Shown: positions 26,417 to 35,321 of the stretch, one piece after another
How the letters are laid out: every line of letters begins with the position of its first letter
Position numbering within the stretch: the stretch's first letter is position 1
From: Brachybacterium sp. Z12
GTDB lineage: Bacteria; Actinomycetota; Actinomycetes; Actinomycetales; Dermabacteraceae
Direction of reading: 5' to 3'
NCBI RefSeq assembly: GCF_014400405.1
Contig: NZ_CP060496.1
Coordinates: forward strand, 620,001 to 684,000
DNA length: 64,000 nucleotides
Program-made: the position numbers and the translations under genes
The notes under the pieces: model-generated
Databases searched by the model: none
What the model saw: only the letters and a program-made list of their open reading frames with translations
What the model was told of the DNA's origin: nothing

Positions 26417-27341
26417 GCTCCCGCGGCGTGATCACGGTGGTCGGCTCGATCAACGTCGACCTTCTCTCCCAGGTGCGCAGGCACCCGCTGCCGGGGAGAC
26501 TCTCCACGGCACCGGCGGGCAGATGCTGCCCGGCGGCAAGGGCGCGAACCAGGCCGTCGCCGCCGCCAAGCTGGACGGGGACGTGCGGATGATCGGCGCG
26601 GTCGGCACCGACGCCCAGGCCCAGGTGGGCCTGGCCGGCCTGCGCGCCGCCGGGGTGGATCTGACCGGCGTGCGCGAGGTCGAGGGGCCGACGGGCCTGG
26701 CCATCGTCACCGTGGCGGAAGACGGTGAGAACTCCATCGTGGTGATCGCCGGCGCCAATGCGTCGGTGGACGCCGCCCAGGTGGCGTCGGCGAAGGAGGT
26801 GCTCGAGGCCTCCGCGATCGTGGTGTGCCAGGGCGAGATCCCGCGCGACGGGATCGAGGCCCTGCCGGCCCTGGTCACCGGACGGTTCCTGCACAACCCC
26901 GCCCCGGTCATGGAGCTCGACCCCGCGGTGCTTCGCGCCTCGAACCCACTGGTGGTCAACGAGCACGAGGCCGCCCTGGTCCTCGCGCAGCTGACCCCCG
27001 ACGCCGAGGCGCCCGATAGCCCGGAGCAGATCGTCCGCGCGCTGCGCGAGGCCGGGATCGCCTCGGTGGTCCTCACCCTCGGCGCCCAGGGATCGCTCGT
27101 CGCGGACCCGGAAGGGCTGCACCGGATCCCGGCCGCGCCCGTCACCGCCGTGGACACCACCGGCGCCGGCGACGCGTTCATCGGCGCGCTCGCCGTGGGC
27201 CTCGCCCGTGGGGAGTCCCTGCCCGCCGCCGCCCGCCTCGCCTCCCAGGTGGGGGCGTACGCGGCGACCGGCAACGGCGCCCAGCCCAGCTACCCCAGCA
27301 CCGGCGACGAGCTGCCCCCGCTCGCGGAGGTGAACGCATGA
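26413..27341 (+). pseudogene. rbsK: Ribokinase, one frame break
   Basis: PfkB-family kinase of about 310 residues that phosphorylates ribose to ribose 5-phosphate. It starts with a GTG overlapping the rbsB stop (VSSRGVITVVGSINVDLLSQ). The frame breaks near 26496: one G added to CCGGGG restores PGETLHGTGGQMLPGGKGAN, the family sugar-binding motif. The catalytic signature DTTGAGDAFIGALAVGLARG is intact near the C-terminus. It ends with a 4-base ATGA overlap with rbsD. The break is in a G run and likely artificial. Confidence 0.87.
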
Positions 27342-27721
27342 AGCGCGGCGGGATCCTCCACCCCGAGCTGTCCGCGCACCTGGCCCGCCTGGGCCACACC
27401 GACACCTTCGTGATCGGTGACGTGGGCCTGCCCGTGCCGCCCGGCGTGGCGCGCGTGGACCTCGCCGTGACCCTCGGCGTGCCCGGCTTCGCCGAGGTGC
27501 TCGACGCGATCCTCGCCGAGATCGAGGTGGAGGGCGCGGTCATCGCCACCGAGGCGGCGGGCTCGGCGGCCGGTGCACTGCTCGATGCCCGAGTTCCGGG
27601 CGCCGAGACGGTGCCCCATGAGGAGTTCAAGCAGCTGACCGGTCAGGCACGGTTCGTGGTGCGCACGGGGGAGACCACCCCGTACGCGAACGTGATCGTG
27701 CGGTGCGGCGTGCCGTTCTGA
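27338..27721 (+). CDS. rbsD: D-ribose pyranase
   Basis: RbsD/FucU-family mutarotase of 127 residues that interconverts pyranose and furanose forms of ribose, supplying the furanose used by ribokinase. Family landmarks are visible: MKRGGILHPELSAHLARLGH, the strand and loop TFVIGDVGLPVPPGVARVDL, and the C-terminal RTGETTPYANVIVRCGVPF with the conserved active-site YANV. It is coupled to rbsK by a 4-base overlap and ends the operon. Confidence 0.94.
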   Translation: MKRGGILHPELSAHLARLGHTDTFVIGDVGLPVPPGVARVDLAVTLGVPGFAEVLDAILAEIEVEGAVIATEAAGSAAGALLDARVPGAETVPHEEFKQLTGQARFVVRTGETTPYANVIVRCGVPF

Positions 27722-27839
27722 GTACGTAGGACGGCGCCGGGAACACCGCGAGGGCGGCCGAGATCAGCGGCTGCCCGTCGGCCGTGGTGCCGCCGCGAGT
27801 GAGCATGCCGAGCCAGTGAGATCGGAGTTCTCCTCCACA
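27722..27839 (-). other. Short intergenic segment with a possible decayed coding remnant
   Basis: The minus strand reads WLGMLTRGGTTADGQPLISA, then ALAVFPAPSYV, between about 27815 and 27722, without start or stop. The string is protein-like but not recognised. No terminator hairpin is evident after rbsD. Confidence 0.25.
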
Positions 27840-27874
27840 AAAGTTCGAACTTTCGCGACCGTCCCCGCTAAGAT
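27840..27874 (+). promoter_or_regulatory. Promoter and palindromic operator of a toxin-antitoxin module
   Basis: The perfect 14-base palindrome AAAGTTCGAACTTT (27840-27853) is followed by a likely -10 hexamer TAAGAT (27869-27874), just before the antitoxin ATG at 27881. Such short leaders with an operator over the promoter are usual for autoregulated Phd/YefM antitoxins. The A/T content is unlike the surroundings. Confidence 0.65.
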
Positions 27875-27880
27875 GGGTGC

Positions 27881-28149
27881 ATGAGTGCTCCCTTGCGTAT
27901 GCCCGCCACCACGGCCACCAAGAAGGGTGCCGGCTACCTTGCAGAGAAGGCGGCTGAGCGCACCGTTGTGCTGACCAACCATGGCAAGCCCACCGCCGTC
28001 GTCATGAGCCCCGAACGGTTCGACGAACTAGAGCGCTCCCTCCGTGCGGCTGCTGAGGAGCTCATCCGGGGGTCTCCACCCTTGTGGCGGAGCGCTCGGA
28101 GTTCCACACCATCGATGCGTCACGGGCACAACTTGATGCGCGACGGTGA
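27881..28149 (+). pseudogene. Phd/YefM-type antitoxin, one frame break
   Basis: Antitoxin of about 89 residues. The Phd/YefM fold is readable: ATTATKKGAGYLAEKAAERT, VVLTNHGKPTAVVMSPERFD. The frame breaks at about 28068; one G added to the run of five restores EELIRGVSTLVAERSEFHTI and DASRAQLDARR with a stop at 28147-28149. Without that base the reading frame fuses directly into the toxin. The repaired stop overlaps the toxin ATG, as expected for the pair. It should bind the palindrome at 27840. Confidence 0.78.
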
Positions 28150-28885
28150 ACGGTTCCCGGAGGACCAGGCTGAGGTGGTGCTGAGCACCGAAGCCGTCGA
28201 GTGGATCGCCGAGCACGTCGAGCAATCCCGCTGGGATGAAGTCCTCGACGACATCCGTGCCCTTTTCACACAGCCAGCAGGGAAGCATCCCCTGTCCAAT
28301 CGCGGCGGGACCGACCGGCTCGCGGGTCTGAACACCACGGCCACCCTTGGTGCCGACTGTCGAATCGTCTTCCGCTCCTCGGTCTCCTCGGAAGGCACGG
28401 GCCTGATCGAGATCATCGCCCTGGGCAAGCGCAGCGACAATCGGATCTATGACGCCGTGAACGCGCTCATCACGAGTGGAAAGCTCACCGAGGACGAGGC
28501 GCAATCGATCTGGGAAATGCTTGCGCTCTACGAGACGACTGCCGAGAAGCACGGGCTCGAGCTGTGGGACTACCGGCCTGAACCTGCACCGCCAGGGCTC
28601 ATCAGGTCTGCAGTCGCCTCGGGAGCACTGCCGCTCGAGATCGCCGAGCAGCTGACGAAGGACGAGATCAACGAAGCTCTCACGCATGCGTGGGATCCCG
28701 AGACGGGTGAGCCGGATCCAGCACGAGCGCTCGCGGCCGCCCTCGGCAGAGTCGCAACCAGTTCCACCCCGGAACGGATCATGGCGCAGCGCTCCAAGCC
28801 TAGATGCGGAGCGCATATGCCCATCGCTGACCAGCCCTGCATCCGCGTCCGTGGGCACGCCGGAGCGCACCGGGCCGTTGCCTGA
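28136..28885 (+). CDS. Probable toxin partner of the Phd-type antitoxin, long form
   Basis: Protein of 249 residues following a Phd-type antitoxin. The first 110 residues have a RelE-superfamily look (VVLSTEAVEWIAEHVEQSRW, DCRIVFRSSVSSEGTGLIEI, IALGKRSDNRIYDAVNALI). The middle is helical (TEDEAQSIWEMLALYETTAE). The last 35 residues contain a compact Cys/His pattern (CGAHMPIADQPCIRVRGHAG, AH) that could bind a metal. Typical RelE toxins are about 90 residues, so the extension is unusual. The ATG at 28136 overlaps the repaired antitoxin stop. Toxin identity is inferred from order and fold likeness. Confidence 0.6.
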   Translation: MRDGERFPEDQAEVVLSTEAVEWIAEHVEQSRWDEVLDDIRALFTQPAGKHPLSNRGGTDRLAGLNTTATLGADCRIVFRSSVSSEGTGLIEIIALGKRSDNRIYDAVNALITSGKLTEDEAQSIWEMLALYETTAEKHGLELWDYRPEPAPPGLIRSAVASGALPLEIAEQLTKDEINEALTHAWDPETGEPDPARALAAALGRVATSSTPERIMAQRSKPRCGAHMPIADQPCIRVRGHAGAHRAVA

Positions 28886-28920
28886 CTCGGGTGCGCGTGC
28901 ACTCCGGGACCCGCGCGGTT

Positions 28921-28936
28921 GCTCACCCGGGTGAGC
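28921..28936. terminator. Palindrome at a convergent gene end
   Basis: GCTCACCCGGGTGAGC is a perfect 16-base palindrome between the toxin gene and the convergent small gene, overlapping the latter's last codons. It could act as a bidirectional terminator core, but no T run follows, so this is tentative. Confidence 0.35.
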
Positions 28937-29246
28937 CCGCCCCGGTGGCGGCCCCGCCCAGCGCTTCACGGATGATCCGCGCGTAGTCCTCCTTGCCCTC
29001 GATCTCGTGGATGACAGGCTTCGGGTCCCCGGGCACGACCACCACCCATCGGGTCAGGATCCCCGTGGCCATCTTCCCGATCACGATGCGGCCGCCCTCG
29101 GCGAGGTCGAGCGTGAGGTACGGGTCCGCGTCCCCGTGATGGAGCCGGTCCTGGAGGCCGGGAAGCTCGTCGAGGATCCAACCGCGGATCCGCTCGAGGT
29201 CGTAGAACAGGGTGGCGGCGTCCGTGATATCGCGGGTGGGGAACAT
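28923..29246 (-). CDS. Small hypothetical protein
   Basis: Protein of 107 residues starting MFPTRDITDAATLFYDLERI and continuing GWILDELPGLQDRLHHGDAD. The middle forms a regular strand pattern (LTLDLAEGGRIVIGKMATGI, LTRWVVVVPG). A GAGAGG site precedes the ATG. There is no signal peptide or membrane segment. I do not recognise the family. Codon use matches the surrounding chromosome, which supports a real gene. Confidence 0.65.
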   Translation of the reverse strand: MFPTRDITDAATLFYDLERIRGWILDELPGLQDRLHHGDADPYLTLDLAEGGRIVIGKMATGILTRWVVVVPGDPKPVIHEIEGKEDYARIIREALGGAATGAGSPG

Positions 29247-29456
29247 CGGTGGTCCTCTCGTCCGGCCCCGGCCATGGGGGCTCCGGTGTGGTCGCGACCA
29301 GCGTTCCACAGGGGTGCGACGCCCGTGCCGCGCTGATCCTGGGGCGCAAGGCCGCAACCCTCGCCCCTGCCTGAGCGAACTCCCGGATCCCGCTGCGCGG
29401 CGGGCGCACCGCGTACAGCACCGACCTCGAAGGCGACTCCGCGTGAGGACCTGCAG

Positions 29457-30071
29457 CTAGCAGACGTCGGGGATCCGGATCCCTTGCAGCGCGCGGAGCC
29501 CCGCCTCGACGATCGCCCTGGGGTCGATGTCGTGCTCGGAGTGCAGGCGTGCGTAGACGGGGGCGCTGATCGGATCGACGCGCGTGGCCGGTTCCTCCGC
29601 AGCGCTTGCGGCCGTGGCGACGCTCCCGATGACGAAGTTCGACATCGCGTAGGCCACCGACAGCGGATCATCGTCGCCGTCGTCGGCGAGAAGCCCGAGG
29701 AGCCGCTCGGAGAGCCGTACGTACGCGGGCCCTCGGGGAGGCCTCAGCCCGATCACCTGCGGTCCCCACGGGTGGCGCCCCAGGTGGTCGTAGAGGGCGA
29801 GGAGGAGCTCGCAGGGATTCTCGATACGGGCATCCCAGACCTGGCCGTCGCGGTCCAGGACCTGGTCGAGCGACAGGTCGAGCAGGTCATCGACGGACTG
29901 TATGCGTGAGTAGAGGCTGGGCGGCGCAACACCCAGCCTCGTCGCGAGTGCGCGGATGGTCAGCGCCGAGATCCCGCCCTCGTCCAGCAGGGCCGCCGAT
30001 TCCCGAGCCAGCTCGTCGATCACGACCGCGCGGGCGCGCTGCACAGGCTTGGGGTCGTCCCAATAGCTCAT
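29457..30071 (-). CDS. TetR-family regulator
   Basis: Repressor of 204 residues. The N-terminal HTH is clear (DELARESAALLDEGGISALT, then IRALATRLGVAPPSLYSRIQ), followed by a ligand-binding domain with the TetR_C-like segment YDHLGRHPWGPQVIGLRPPR. It is divergent from a GNAT acetyltransferase with a 43-base gap that contains an inverted repeat, so it probably represses itself and the acetyltransferase. The ATG at 30069-30071 was preferred over an upstream TTG. Confidence 0.88.
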   Translation of the reverse strand: MSYWDDPKPVQRARAVVIDELARESAALLDEGGISALTIRALATRLGVAPPSLYSRIQSVDDLLDLSLDQVLDRDGQVWDARIENPCELLLALYDHLGRHPWGPQVIGLRPPRGPAYVRLSERLLGLLADDGDDDPLSVAYAMSNFVIGSVATAASAAEEPATRVDPISAPVYARLHSEHDIDPRAIVEAGLRALQGIRIPDVC

Positions 30072-30087
30072 GAATCCAGTGTACAAG

Positions 30088-30105
30088 CTAAACGAACAAC
30101 GTTAG
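30088..30105. promoter_or_regulatory. Candidate TetR operator
   Basis: CTAAACG and CGTTAG face each other across five bases, an inverted repeat with one bulged A, in the gap between the TetR and GNAT starts. The local A/T richness fits overlapping divergent promoters. Confidence 0.5.
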
Positions 30106-30114
30106 GTTAGGTGG

Positions 30115-30675
30115 ATGCTCGACATCTCCTTCCTGCCCGTGTCCGATGACAGGGTCCGGCTGCGTGCGATGGCCCATGCCGACGCGACTGCCTACGCCCA
30201 GGGGACAGAGGACGAAGCCGTCCGTGCCTTCGCCCACCTGCCCGCGCCGCAGTACACCCCGGACTCGGTGATCCGCATGATCGACGGGACGATCGCCGAG
30301 GGACTGGCCCGCGGCGACCTCGCCATCCTGACGATCGCGGACGCCGTCACGGACCGCTTCGCCGGAAGCCTGGTGCTCTTCGACGTGACCGAGGACGCGG
30401 CCGAGGTCGGCTTCTGGCTGCGACCGGAGGCTCGCGGCGCAAGTCTGACCAGCGCCGCACTGGGCCTCGCCGTCCTGTGGGCGCAGCAGAGCGGCCTGAG
30501 GGCGCTCACCGCTCGCACTTCCGCTGACAACATGGCTTCCCGGCACGTCCTCGCGAAGGGCGGGTTCCTCCCGATACGACGGGCCCGGGGCACAGCGCCA
30601 TCCGGATCGCAGGTCGACCTCGTCCACTACGAGCGCGTCCTGCCCGACCGCGAGGACCCGGACGCTTCGAGCTGA
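30115..30675 (+). CDS. RimJ/RimL-type GNAT acetyltransferase
   Basis: Acetyltransferase of 186 residues. It opens with the strand VSDDRVRLRAMAHADATAYA typical of RimJ/RimL-like enzymes, has EVGFWLRPEARGASLTSAAL in the acetyl-CoA region, and ends motif B with TSADNMASRHVLAKGGFLPI. The usual Q/RxxGxG/A loop is modified (RPEARGASL). The substrate may be an N-terminal amine or a small amine such as a drug; the divergent TetR gene suggests induction by a small molecule. Confidence 0.85.
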   Translation: MLDISFLPVSDDRVRLRAMAHADATAYAQGTEDEAVRAFAHLPAPQYTPDSVIRMIDGTIAEGLARGDLAILTIADAVTDRFAGSLVLFDVTEDAAEVGFWLRPEARGASLTSAALGLAVLWAQQSGLRALTARTSADNMASRHVLAKGGFLPIRRARGTAPSGSQVDLVHYERVLPDREDPDASS

Positions 30676-30758
30676 GTCCGCCCATCGGCCGAATGGCGGA
30701 TGCTGGGCAGCGCCTGTCCCCCGATGTGCTCAGCGACCGGCCCCTGAATGCTGGAAGC

Positions 30759-31712
30759 ATGAACCAGATAGCAGTGGACATAGAACATCTGAGCAAGTCC
30801 TACGGCGACGTCCTCGCCGTCGACGACGTCAGCCTCAGCATCGGTCGGGGCGAGATCTTCGGGATCCTCGGTCCGAACGGCGCGGGCAAGACCACCACGG
30901 TGGAGCTGATCGCGGGGCTGCGGGTGCCCGACGGCGGCAGCGTGCGAGTGCTCGGCCTCGACCCGATCTCCGATCGCGGTGAGATCACCCGCCTCGTCGG
31001 CATCCAGCTGCAGGAGAGTCGACTCCAGCCGAAGATCACCGCCCGGGAGGCACTGCAGCTGTGGTCGGCCTTCTATGACGATCCCGAGCCATGGCCGCAG
31101 CTCGCCGAGCGCCTCGGACTGACCGGTCTGCTCGATCAGCAGTTCCGGACGCTCAGCGGAGGCCAACAGCAGAGGCTGTCGATCGCCCTCGCGCTCATCG
31201 GCCGTCCGCAGGTGGCCATCCTCGACGAACTCACCACCGGCCTCGACCCGCGGGCTCGGCGCGAGGTATGGCAGCTCGTGCGCGACGTGAGAGAGCGCGG
31301 CGTCACCATCCTCCTGGTGACCCATGCGATGGAAGAGGCGCAGGGGCTCTGTGACCGCATCGGGATCATCAACGACGGCAGGGTCCGAGCGGTGGACACA
31401 CCCGATGGCCTGATCGGACGGGCGGCCGCAGCGACCGTCACCTCCTTCATGGCCGAGTCCGCCGTCGACCTGGAGGCGCTGCGGACGATTCCGGGAGTCG
31501 CCGCGGCCCGCAGGGAATCCGGCCGCATCGTCGTCGAGGGCGATGACGAGGCCCCGTTCCTCGTCCTCAGCTGCCTGGAGAGCCAACGGATCGTTCCCCG
31601 CCGGCTGCGTGTCCAGGACGGGTCCCTCGACACCGCGTACCTGGACCTCATCTCGACCCCACCCGTTCTCACCGACCCGACCCCGAACCTCACCCAGGAG
31701 CCCGCACGATGA
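30759..31712 (+). CDS. ABC-2 type exporter ATPase
   Basis: ATPase of 317 residues (CcmA/DrrA type). Motifs in order: Walker A GPNGAGKTTTVELIAG, Q-loop LQESRLQ, signature LSGGQQQRLSIALAL, Walker B VAILDELTTGLD (an L replaces the usual P), H-loop LLVTHAMEEA. The C-terminal 90 residues form the extension common to drug or lantibiotic exporters. The stop overlaps the permease start by 4 bases. The following kinase and regulator genes suggest that the exporter is induced by membrane or antibiotic stress. Confidence 0.92.
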   Translation: MNQIAVDIEHLSKSYGDVLAVDDVSLSIGRGEIFGILGPNGAGKTTTVELIAGLRVPDGGSVRVLGLDPISDRGEITRLVGIQLQESRLQPKITAREALQLWSAFYDDPEPWPQLAERLGLTGLLDQQFRTLSGGQQQRLSIALALIGRPQVAILDELTTGLDPRARREVWQLVRDVRERGVTILLVTHAMEEAQGLCDRIGIINDGRVRAVDTPDGLIGRAAAATVTSFMAESAVDLEALRTIPGVAAARRESGRIVVEGDDEAPFLVLSCLESQRIVPRRLRVQDGSLDTAYLDLISTPPVLTDPTPNLTQEPAR

Positions 31713-32490
31713 CCGCTCAGACGATGCCGACCCTCTACCCGACCCGGCGCGGCAGCCCGACCATCGCTGTCCTGCACGCCGAGAGCAGGCTCTTCGGTCG
31801 CGAACTCGGTTCGCTCTTCTACATCCTGCTCTTCCCGGTGGTGCTGCTGAGCATCCTCGGCGCGATCCCGTCGTTCCGCGAGGACAGCGCGGACCTCGGA
31901 GGCATGTCCGTGGTCGACCTCTACGTCCCAGTCACGGTCCTGCTGTCGATGATCATGGCGGCCCTGATGGCGATGCCGTCCATCGTGCTCGCGTACCGCG
32001 AGGCCGGCGTGCTGCGCCGACTCCGCACCACTCCGGTGCGACCTGCCTCGATTCTGGTGGTGCAGGTCCTGCTGCATGCCGCCACCGTGGCGGGATCCTC
32101 GATCCTCCTGCTCACCGTGGGACGTCTCGTGTTCGGCACCCCTCTTCCCCAGTCGTGGCCCGGATACATCGGCGCCTATGTCCTGGCGCTGGTCGCATCC
32201 TTCTCCCTGGGAGCTGCGATCACCGCGATCTCCCCAATGCCCGGATGGCCGCCGTCCTGGGATCCCTCGCGTTCTTCGGATCGATGTTCACCGCAGGGGT
32301 GTACCTCCCGGTGCAGGCGATGGAAGGACTGCTCCGCCGAGTCGTCGAGCTCACCCCGCTCGGTGCCGCATCGGAGGCGATGAACGCCGCAATGCTCGGA
32401 GCACTTCCGGAGCTGCGCGACCTCCTCGTCGTCGCTGCGTGGGGAGTGCTGCTGGCACTCTTCTCAGTGCGCTTCTTCCGGTGGGAGTGA
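31709..32490 (+). pseudogene. ABC-2 type exporter permease, one frame break
   Basis: Integral membrane protein of about 260 residues with six predicted helices. It begins MTAQTMPTLYPTRRGSPTIA and shows FYILLFPVVLLSILGAIPSF and the conserved cytoplasmic YREAGVLRRLRTTPVRPASI. The frame breaks near 32236; one C added to TCCCC restores AISPNARMAAVLGSLAFFGS, and the rest (GVYLPVQAMEGLLRRVVELT, PLGAASEAMNAAM) is the standard ABC2_membrane end. Partner of the upstream ATPase. The break is in a C run and probably artificial. Confidence 0.85.
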
Positions 32491-32499
32491 GATGCTGAG

Positions 32500-33744
32500 A
32501 TGGTGGATGCATCCCGTGAGAGCACCAGAGGGGAGCGGTGGGCCCCCACCGTTCCCCTGGCCATGCTCGTGCTCGCATCCGCAGTCGCGGCCCCGACCGC
32601 CGTGCTCTTCGGTGTCCACACCCCGGGCTGGCTGGTCACACAGGCCGGCCTCGTCCTCGTGAGCGCCGCGTGGACCTGGTGGTCGCTTCTGCAGCGCCGG
32701 CATCGAACGCCGGGCTCCTCAGCCCCGGACATCCACTTCCTGGGGCGGATGACGCTCGCATTCCTGCTGACCTGGATCAACCCGTTCTTCGGAATCTATG
32801 CATGGGTCGGATACCTGGAGCTGGCCGACCTCCGGAATCGCTGGGTGCGGCGCATCGGCCTTGTCGGCGTAGCACTCACTCTCGCCGGGTCTCAGTCCGG
32901 TGGTTTCCCTCCGACCGGCGGGATCCAGTGGCTCGTGTTCACGGTGCTGCTGATGGTCAACATCGGCCTGGCCGCCCTGCTGGGACATCTCCAGCTGCGC
33001 GATGCCCGCAGGGAAGAGGAGCAGAAGGCGATGATCGCCGAGCTGGGCCGGGTGAACGCCGACCTTGAGCGCGCTGCCAGGGAGAACGCTGCTCTGCACG
33101 ACACGGTCGTCGCGCAGGCCCGGCGTGCCGGAGTCCAGGACGAGCGACAGCGGCTGGCCCGGGAGATCCACGACACGCTCGCCCAGAGCCTGGCGGCGAT
33201 CCTCGCCCAATTGCAGGCCGCTCAGCATGACCCGGAGCCCGAGGCCAGGCTCTCGAGGGCAACCGACCTGGCCCGCACCACCCTCGGTGAGGCCCGCCGA
33301 TCCGTCATGGATCTCGCCCCCGGCCCGCTGACCTCCACCAGCTTGGTCGACGCGATGACCGCGCTGGTCACGGACTGGTCACTGGATCGCCCTGTGCATG
33401 CCGACGTGATCATCGTCGGAGAGGCCAGGCCCTTGCATGCCGAGGTGGAGGCGACCGTGCTGCGCATCGCGCAGGAGGCGCTGTCCAACGTCGGCAAGCA
33501 TGCCGACGCCTCCCGTGTCGGTGTCACCGTCACGTATGACGATGACCAGATCGCTCTCGACGTCCGCGACGACGGCAACGGCTTCGATCCCGCCACGTCG
33601 GTGACCGACTCGTCCTTCGGGCTGCGGGGGATGCGGCAGCGAGCCGCGCGTCTCGCCGGCACCTTGGACATCGAGACGGCGGCCGGCCAGGGCACGGCCG
33701 TCTCCCTGCATCTGCCCGCGCTGTCGAGAGAGGCCGCAGCATGA
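32500..33744 (+). CDS. NarL-type sensor histidine kinase
   Basis: Membrane sensor kinase of 414 residues. The first 180 residues contain four to five membrane helices (PLAMLVLASAVAAPTAVLFG, LTWINPFFGIYAWVGYLELA). A coiled linker (EEEQKAMIAELGRVNADLER) leads to a HisKA_3 dimerisation box with the phospho-acceptor His (ERQRLAREIHDTLAQSLAAI). The ATPase domain has the N box (AQEALSNVGKHADASRV) and G boxes (DVRDDGNGFDP, GLRGMRQRA). Its stop overlaps the regulator start by 4 bases. The arrangement after an ABC-2 exporter suggests stress-responsive control of that exporter. Confidence 0.92.
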   Translation: MVDASRESTRGERWAPTVPLAMLVLASAVAAPTAVLFGVHTPGWLVTQAGLVLVSAAWTWWSLLQRRHRTPGSSAPDIHFLGRMTLAFLLTWINPFFGIYAWVGYLELADLRNRWVRRIGLVGVALTLAGSQSGGFPPTGGIQWLVFTVLLMVNIGLAALLGHLQLRDARREEEQKAMIAELGRVNADLERAARENAALHDTVVAQARRAGVQDERQRLAREIHDTLAQSLAAILAQLQAAQHDPEPEARLSRATDLARTTLGEARRSVMDLAPGPLTSTSLVDAMTALVTDWSLDRPVHADVIIVGEARPLHAEVEATVLRIAQEALSNVGKHADASRVGVTVTYDDDQIALDVRDDGNGFDPATSVTDSSFGLRGMRQRAARLAGTLDIETAAGQGTAVSLHLPALSREAAA

Positions 33745-34364
33745 TCCGCGTCGTCGTGGTCGATGACCACCCAGTCGTCCGCGATGGAGTCGTCGCGACC
33801 ATCTCCGCTGCGCCGGACCTGGAGGTCGTGGGGCAGGCAGCGAGCGGCCCCGAGGCGGTCCGAGTCGCCGCAGCTGCAGAACCCGACGTGGTCGTGATCG
33901 ACCTGCGCATGCCCGGTGGCGGTGGTGTCGAGGCCGTGCGGGAGATGAAGGCCCGCGGGCTCGAGGCTTCGGTGCTCGTGCTCACCACCTACGACACGGA
34001 CTCGGAGACCGTGGCAGCGATCGAGGCCGGAGCGACCGGATACCTGCTGAAGGACTCCTCGGCCGAGACCCTCATCGGGGCGATCCGTTCGACCGCCGCC
34101 GGGGAGACGGTGCTCTCCCCGGCGATCGCCACGCGTCTCGCCTCCCACGTGCACAGCCCCTCGCGCAGAGCCACCCTGAGCGCCCGGGAACGGGAGGTGC
34201 TGCTGCTCGTGGCGAGAGGCACCCCGAACCGGCTGATCGCCAAGGAGCTTTTCGTCAGCGAAGCCACCGTCAAGACCCACCTGGCCCACATCTTCAACAA
34301 ACTCGGCGTGTCCGACCGAGCAGCCGCCGTCGCCACCGCCTACGAACTGGGGATCCTGGGCTGA
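33741..34364 (+). CDS. NarL/LuxR-type response regulator
   Basis: Response regulator of 207 residues. The receiver has the acidic pair VVDDHP, the phospho-Asp in VVIDLRMPGGG and the conserved Thr and Lys (LTTYDTD, YLLKDSS). The C-terminal LuxR HTH is complete (LSAREREVLLLVARGTPNRL, FVSEATVKTHLAHIFNKLGV). Phosphorylated by the upstream kinase, it probably controls the exporter genes. It ends 25 bases inside the convergent hydrolase gene, an overlap of tails. Confidence 0.94.
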   Translation: MIRVVVVDDHPVVRDGVVATISAAPDLEVVGQAASGPEAVRVAAAAEPDVVVIDLRMPGGGGVEAVREMKARGLEASVLVLTTYDTDSETVAAIEAGATGYLLKDSSAETLIGAIRSTAAGETVLSPAIATRLASHVHSPSRRATLSAREREVLLLVARGTPNRLIAKELFVSEATVKTHLAHIFNKLGVSDRAAAVATAYELGILG

Positions 34365-35243
34365 GCGCGGCCCCCTGCGATCCCCGCATCAGTCGCCAGA
34401 CAGGCCTCGAGCACGAACGCGGTGTGACTCCACAGCAGAGCACCTCCCGCGCCGTCCACAACCCGCCGATGAGCCTCAGGGATGCGCTGGCCCAGGTGCT
34501 CTCCCAGATCCGGTGAATGGGACCGGTCCTCGGCGCCGAAGAGGATGTGCACGGGGCACCGGAGCGACGTCCACTCCAAGGGCCAGGGGGACATGGCCAT
34601 CAGCGTGTCCTGGACGTAACCGCGGCCTTCCTGCGCGAAACCCTCACGCAGCGCTGTCCGGTAGTCGGTCAGGAACGAGGGATGGGAGTAGCAGGCCCGA
34701 TCGACAGCTGAGCCCCCTCCAGCACCATCTGCTCCATCGTCGCCGCATTCATGGACTCCAGCAGTTGAGCCGCGGAGTCCCGCCGGTGAGCGACCAATCG
34801 GACCAGCTCCTGTGCGTCCTCGGGAATGAGGTCATGGACAGCGGGATGTGCCACCTCATCGGCCGGTGACACCAGTGTGTCAGATGCGCGGTCCACCCCG
34901 CCGCAGCCATGGCGAGGCCGAACAGCGCTCCCTGGGAGTTGGCCACGACCGAGAACGGCCTCTCCAACCCGAGCACCGAGGTGGCGAAGATCCGGTAGTC
35001 CTCTGCGGTCGACTTCACTGTCCGACCGGGGTCGTGGGTGGACCCGCCCAGGCCGGGACGGTCCATCGTCAGCAGCCGCATCTTTCCGGCCACCAGAGCG
35101 GAGACCCCGAACCGCATGCTCCGGCCCGTGGCGGCTCCGGCGATGTAGAGCACCGGGGGCGCCGACTCGGAACCCGAGACAGTGCCCGTCAGCAGCCGGC
35201 CGCTCGGAGTGGAGCATGCCGCGGAAACCTGTTCGTGAAGCAT
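34340..35243 (-). pseudogene. Alpha/beta-hydrolase, two frame breaks
   Basis: Hydrolase of about 300 residues in three frames. It starts MLHEQVSAACSTPSGRLLTG, with the oxyanion region VLYIAGAATGRSMRFG and the nucleophile elbow VVANSQGALFGLAMA (Ser in N-S-Q-G-A). A break lies near 34870, before DTLVSPADEVAHPAVHDLIP. A second lies near 34695, before ACYSHPSFLTDYRTALREGF. The acid segment CPVHILFGAEDRSHSPDLGE and a C-terminal His-containing region follow. Substrate unknown. The gene is convergent with the response regulator. Confidence 0.75.
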
Positions 35244-35321
35244 GCGTCGGACCGTACCCACCGAGACAGATGCCGGGAACTGATTTCCGGTCGTCACGGG
35301 CAGGATCAACCGATCGGCGGA

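Noticed and set aside
27881-28885. A natural antitoxin-toxin fusion protein
   Set aside because: The fused frame depends on one missing G; with it the antitoxin ends properly and the toxin has its own ATG overlapping that end.
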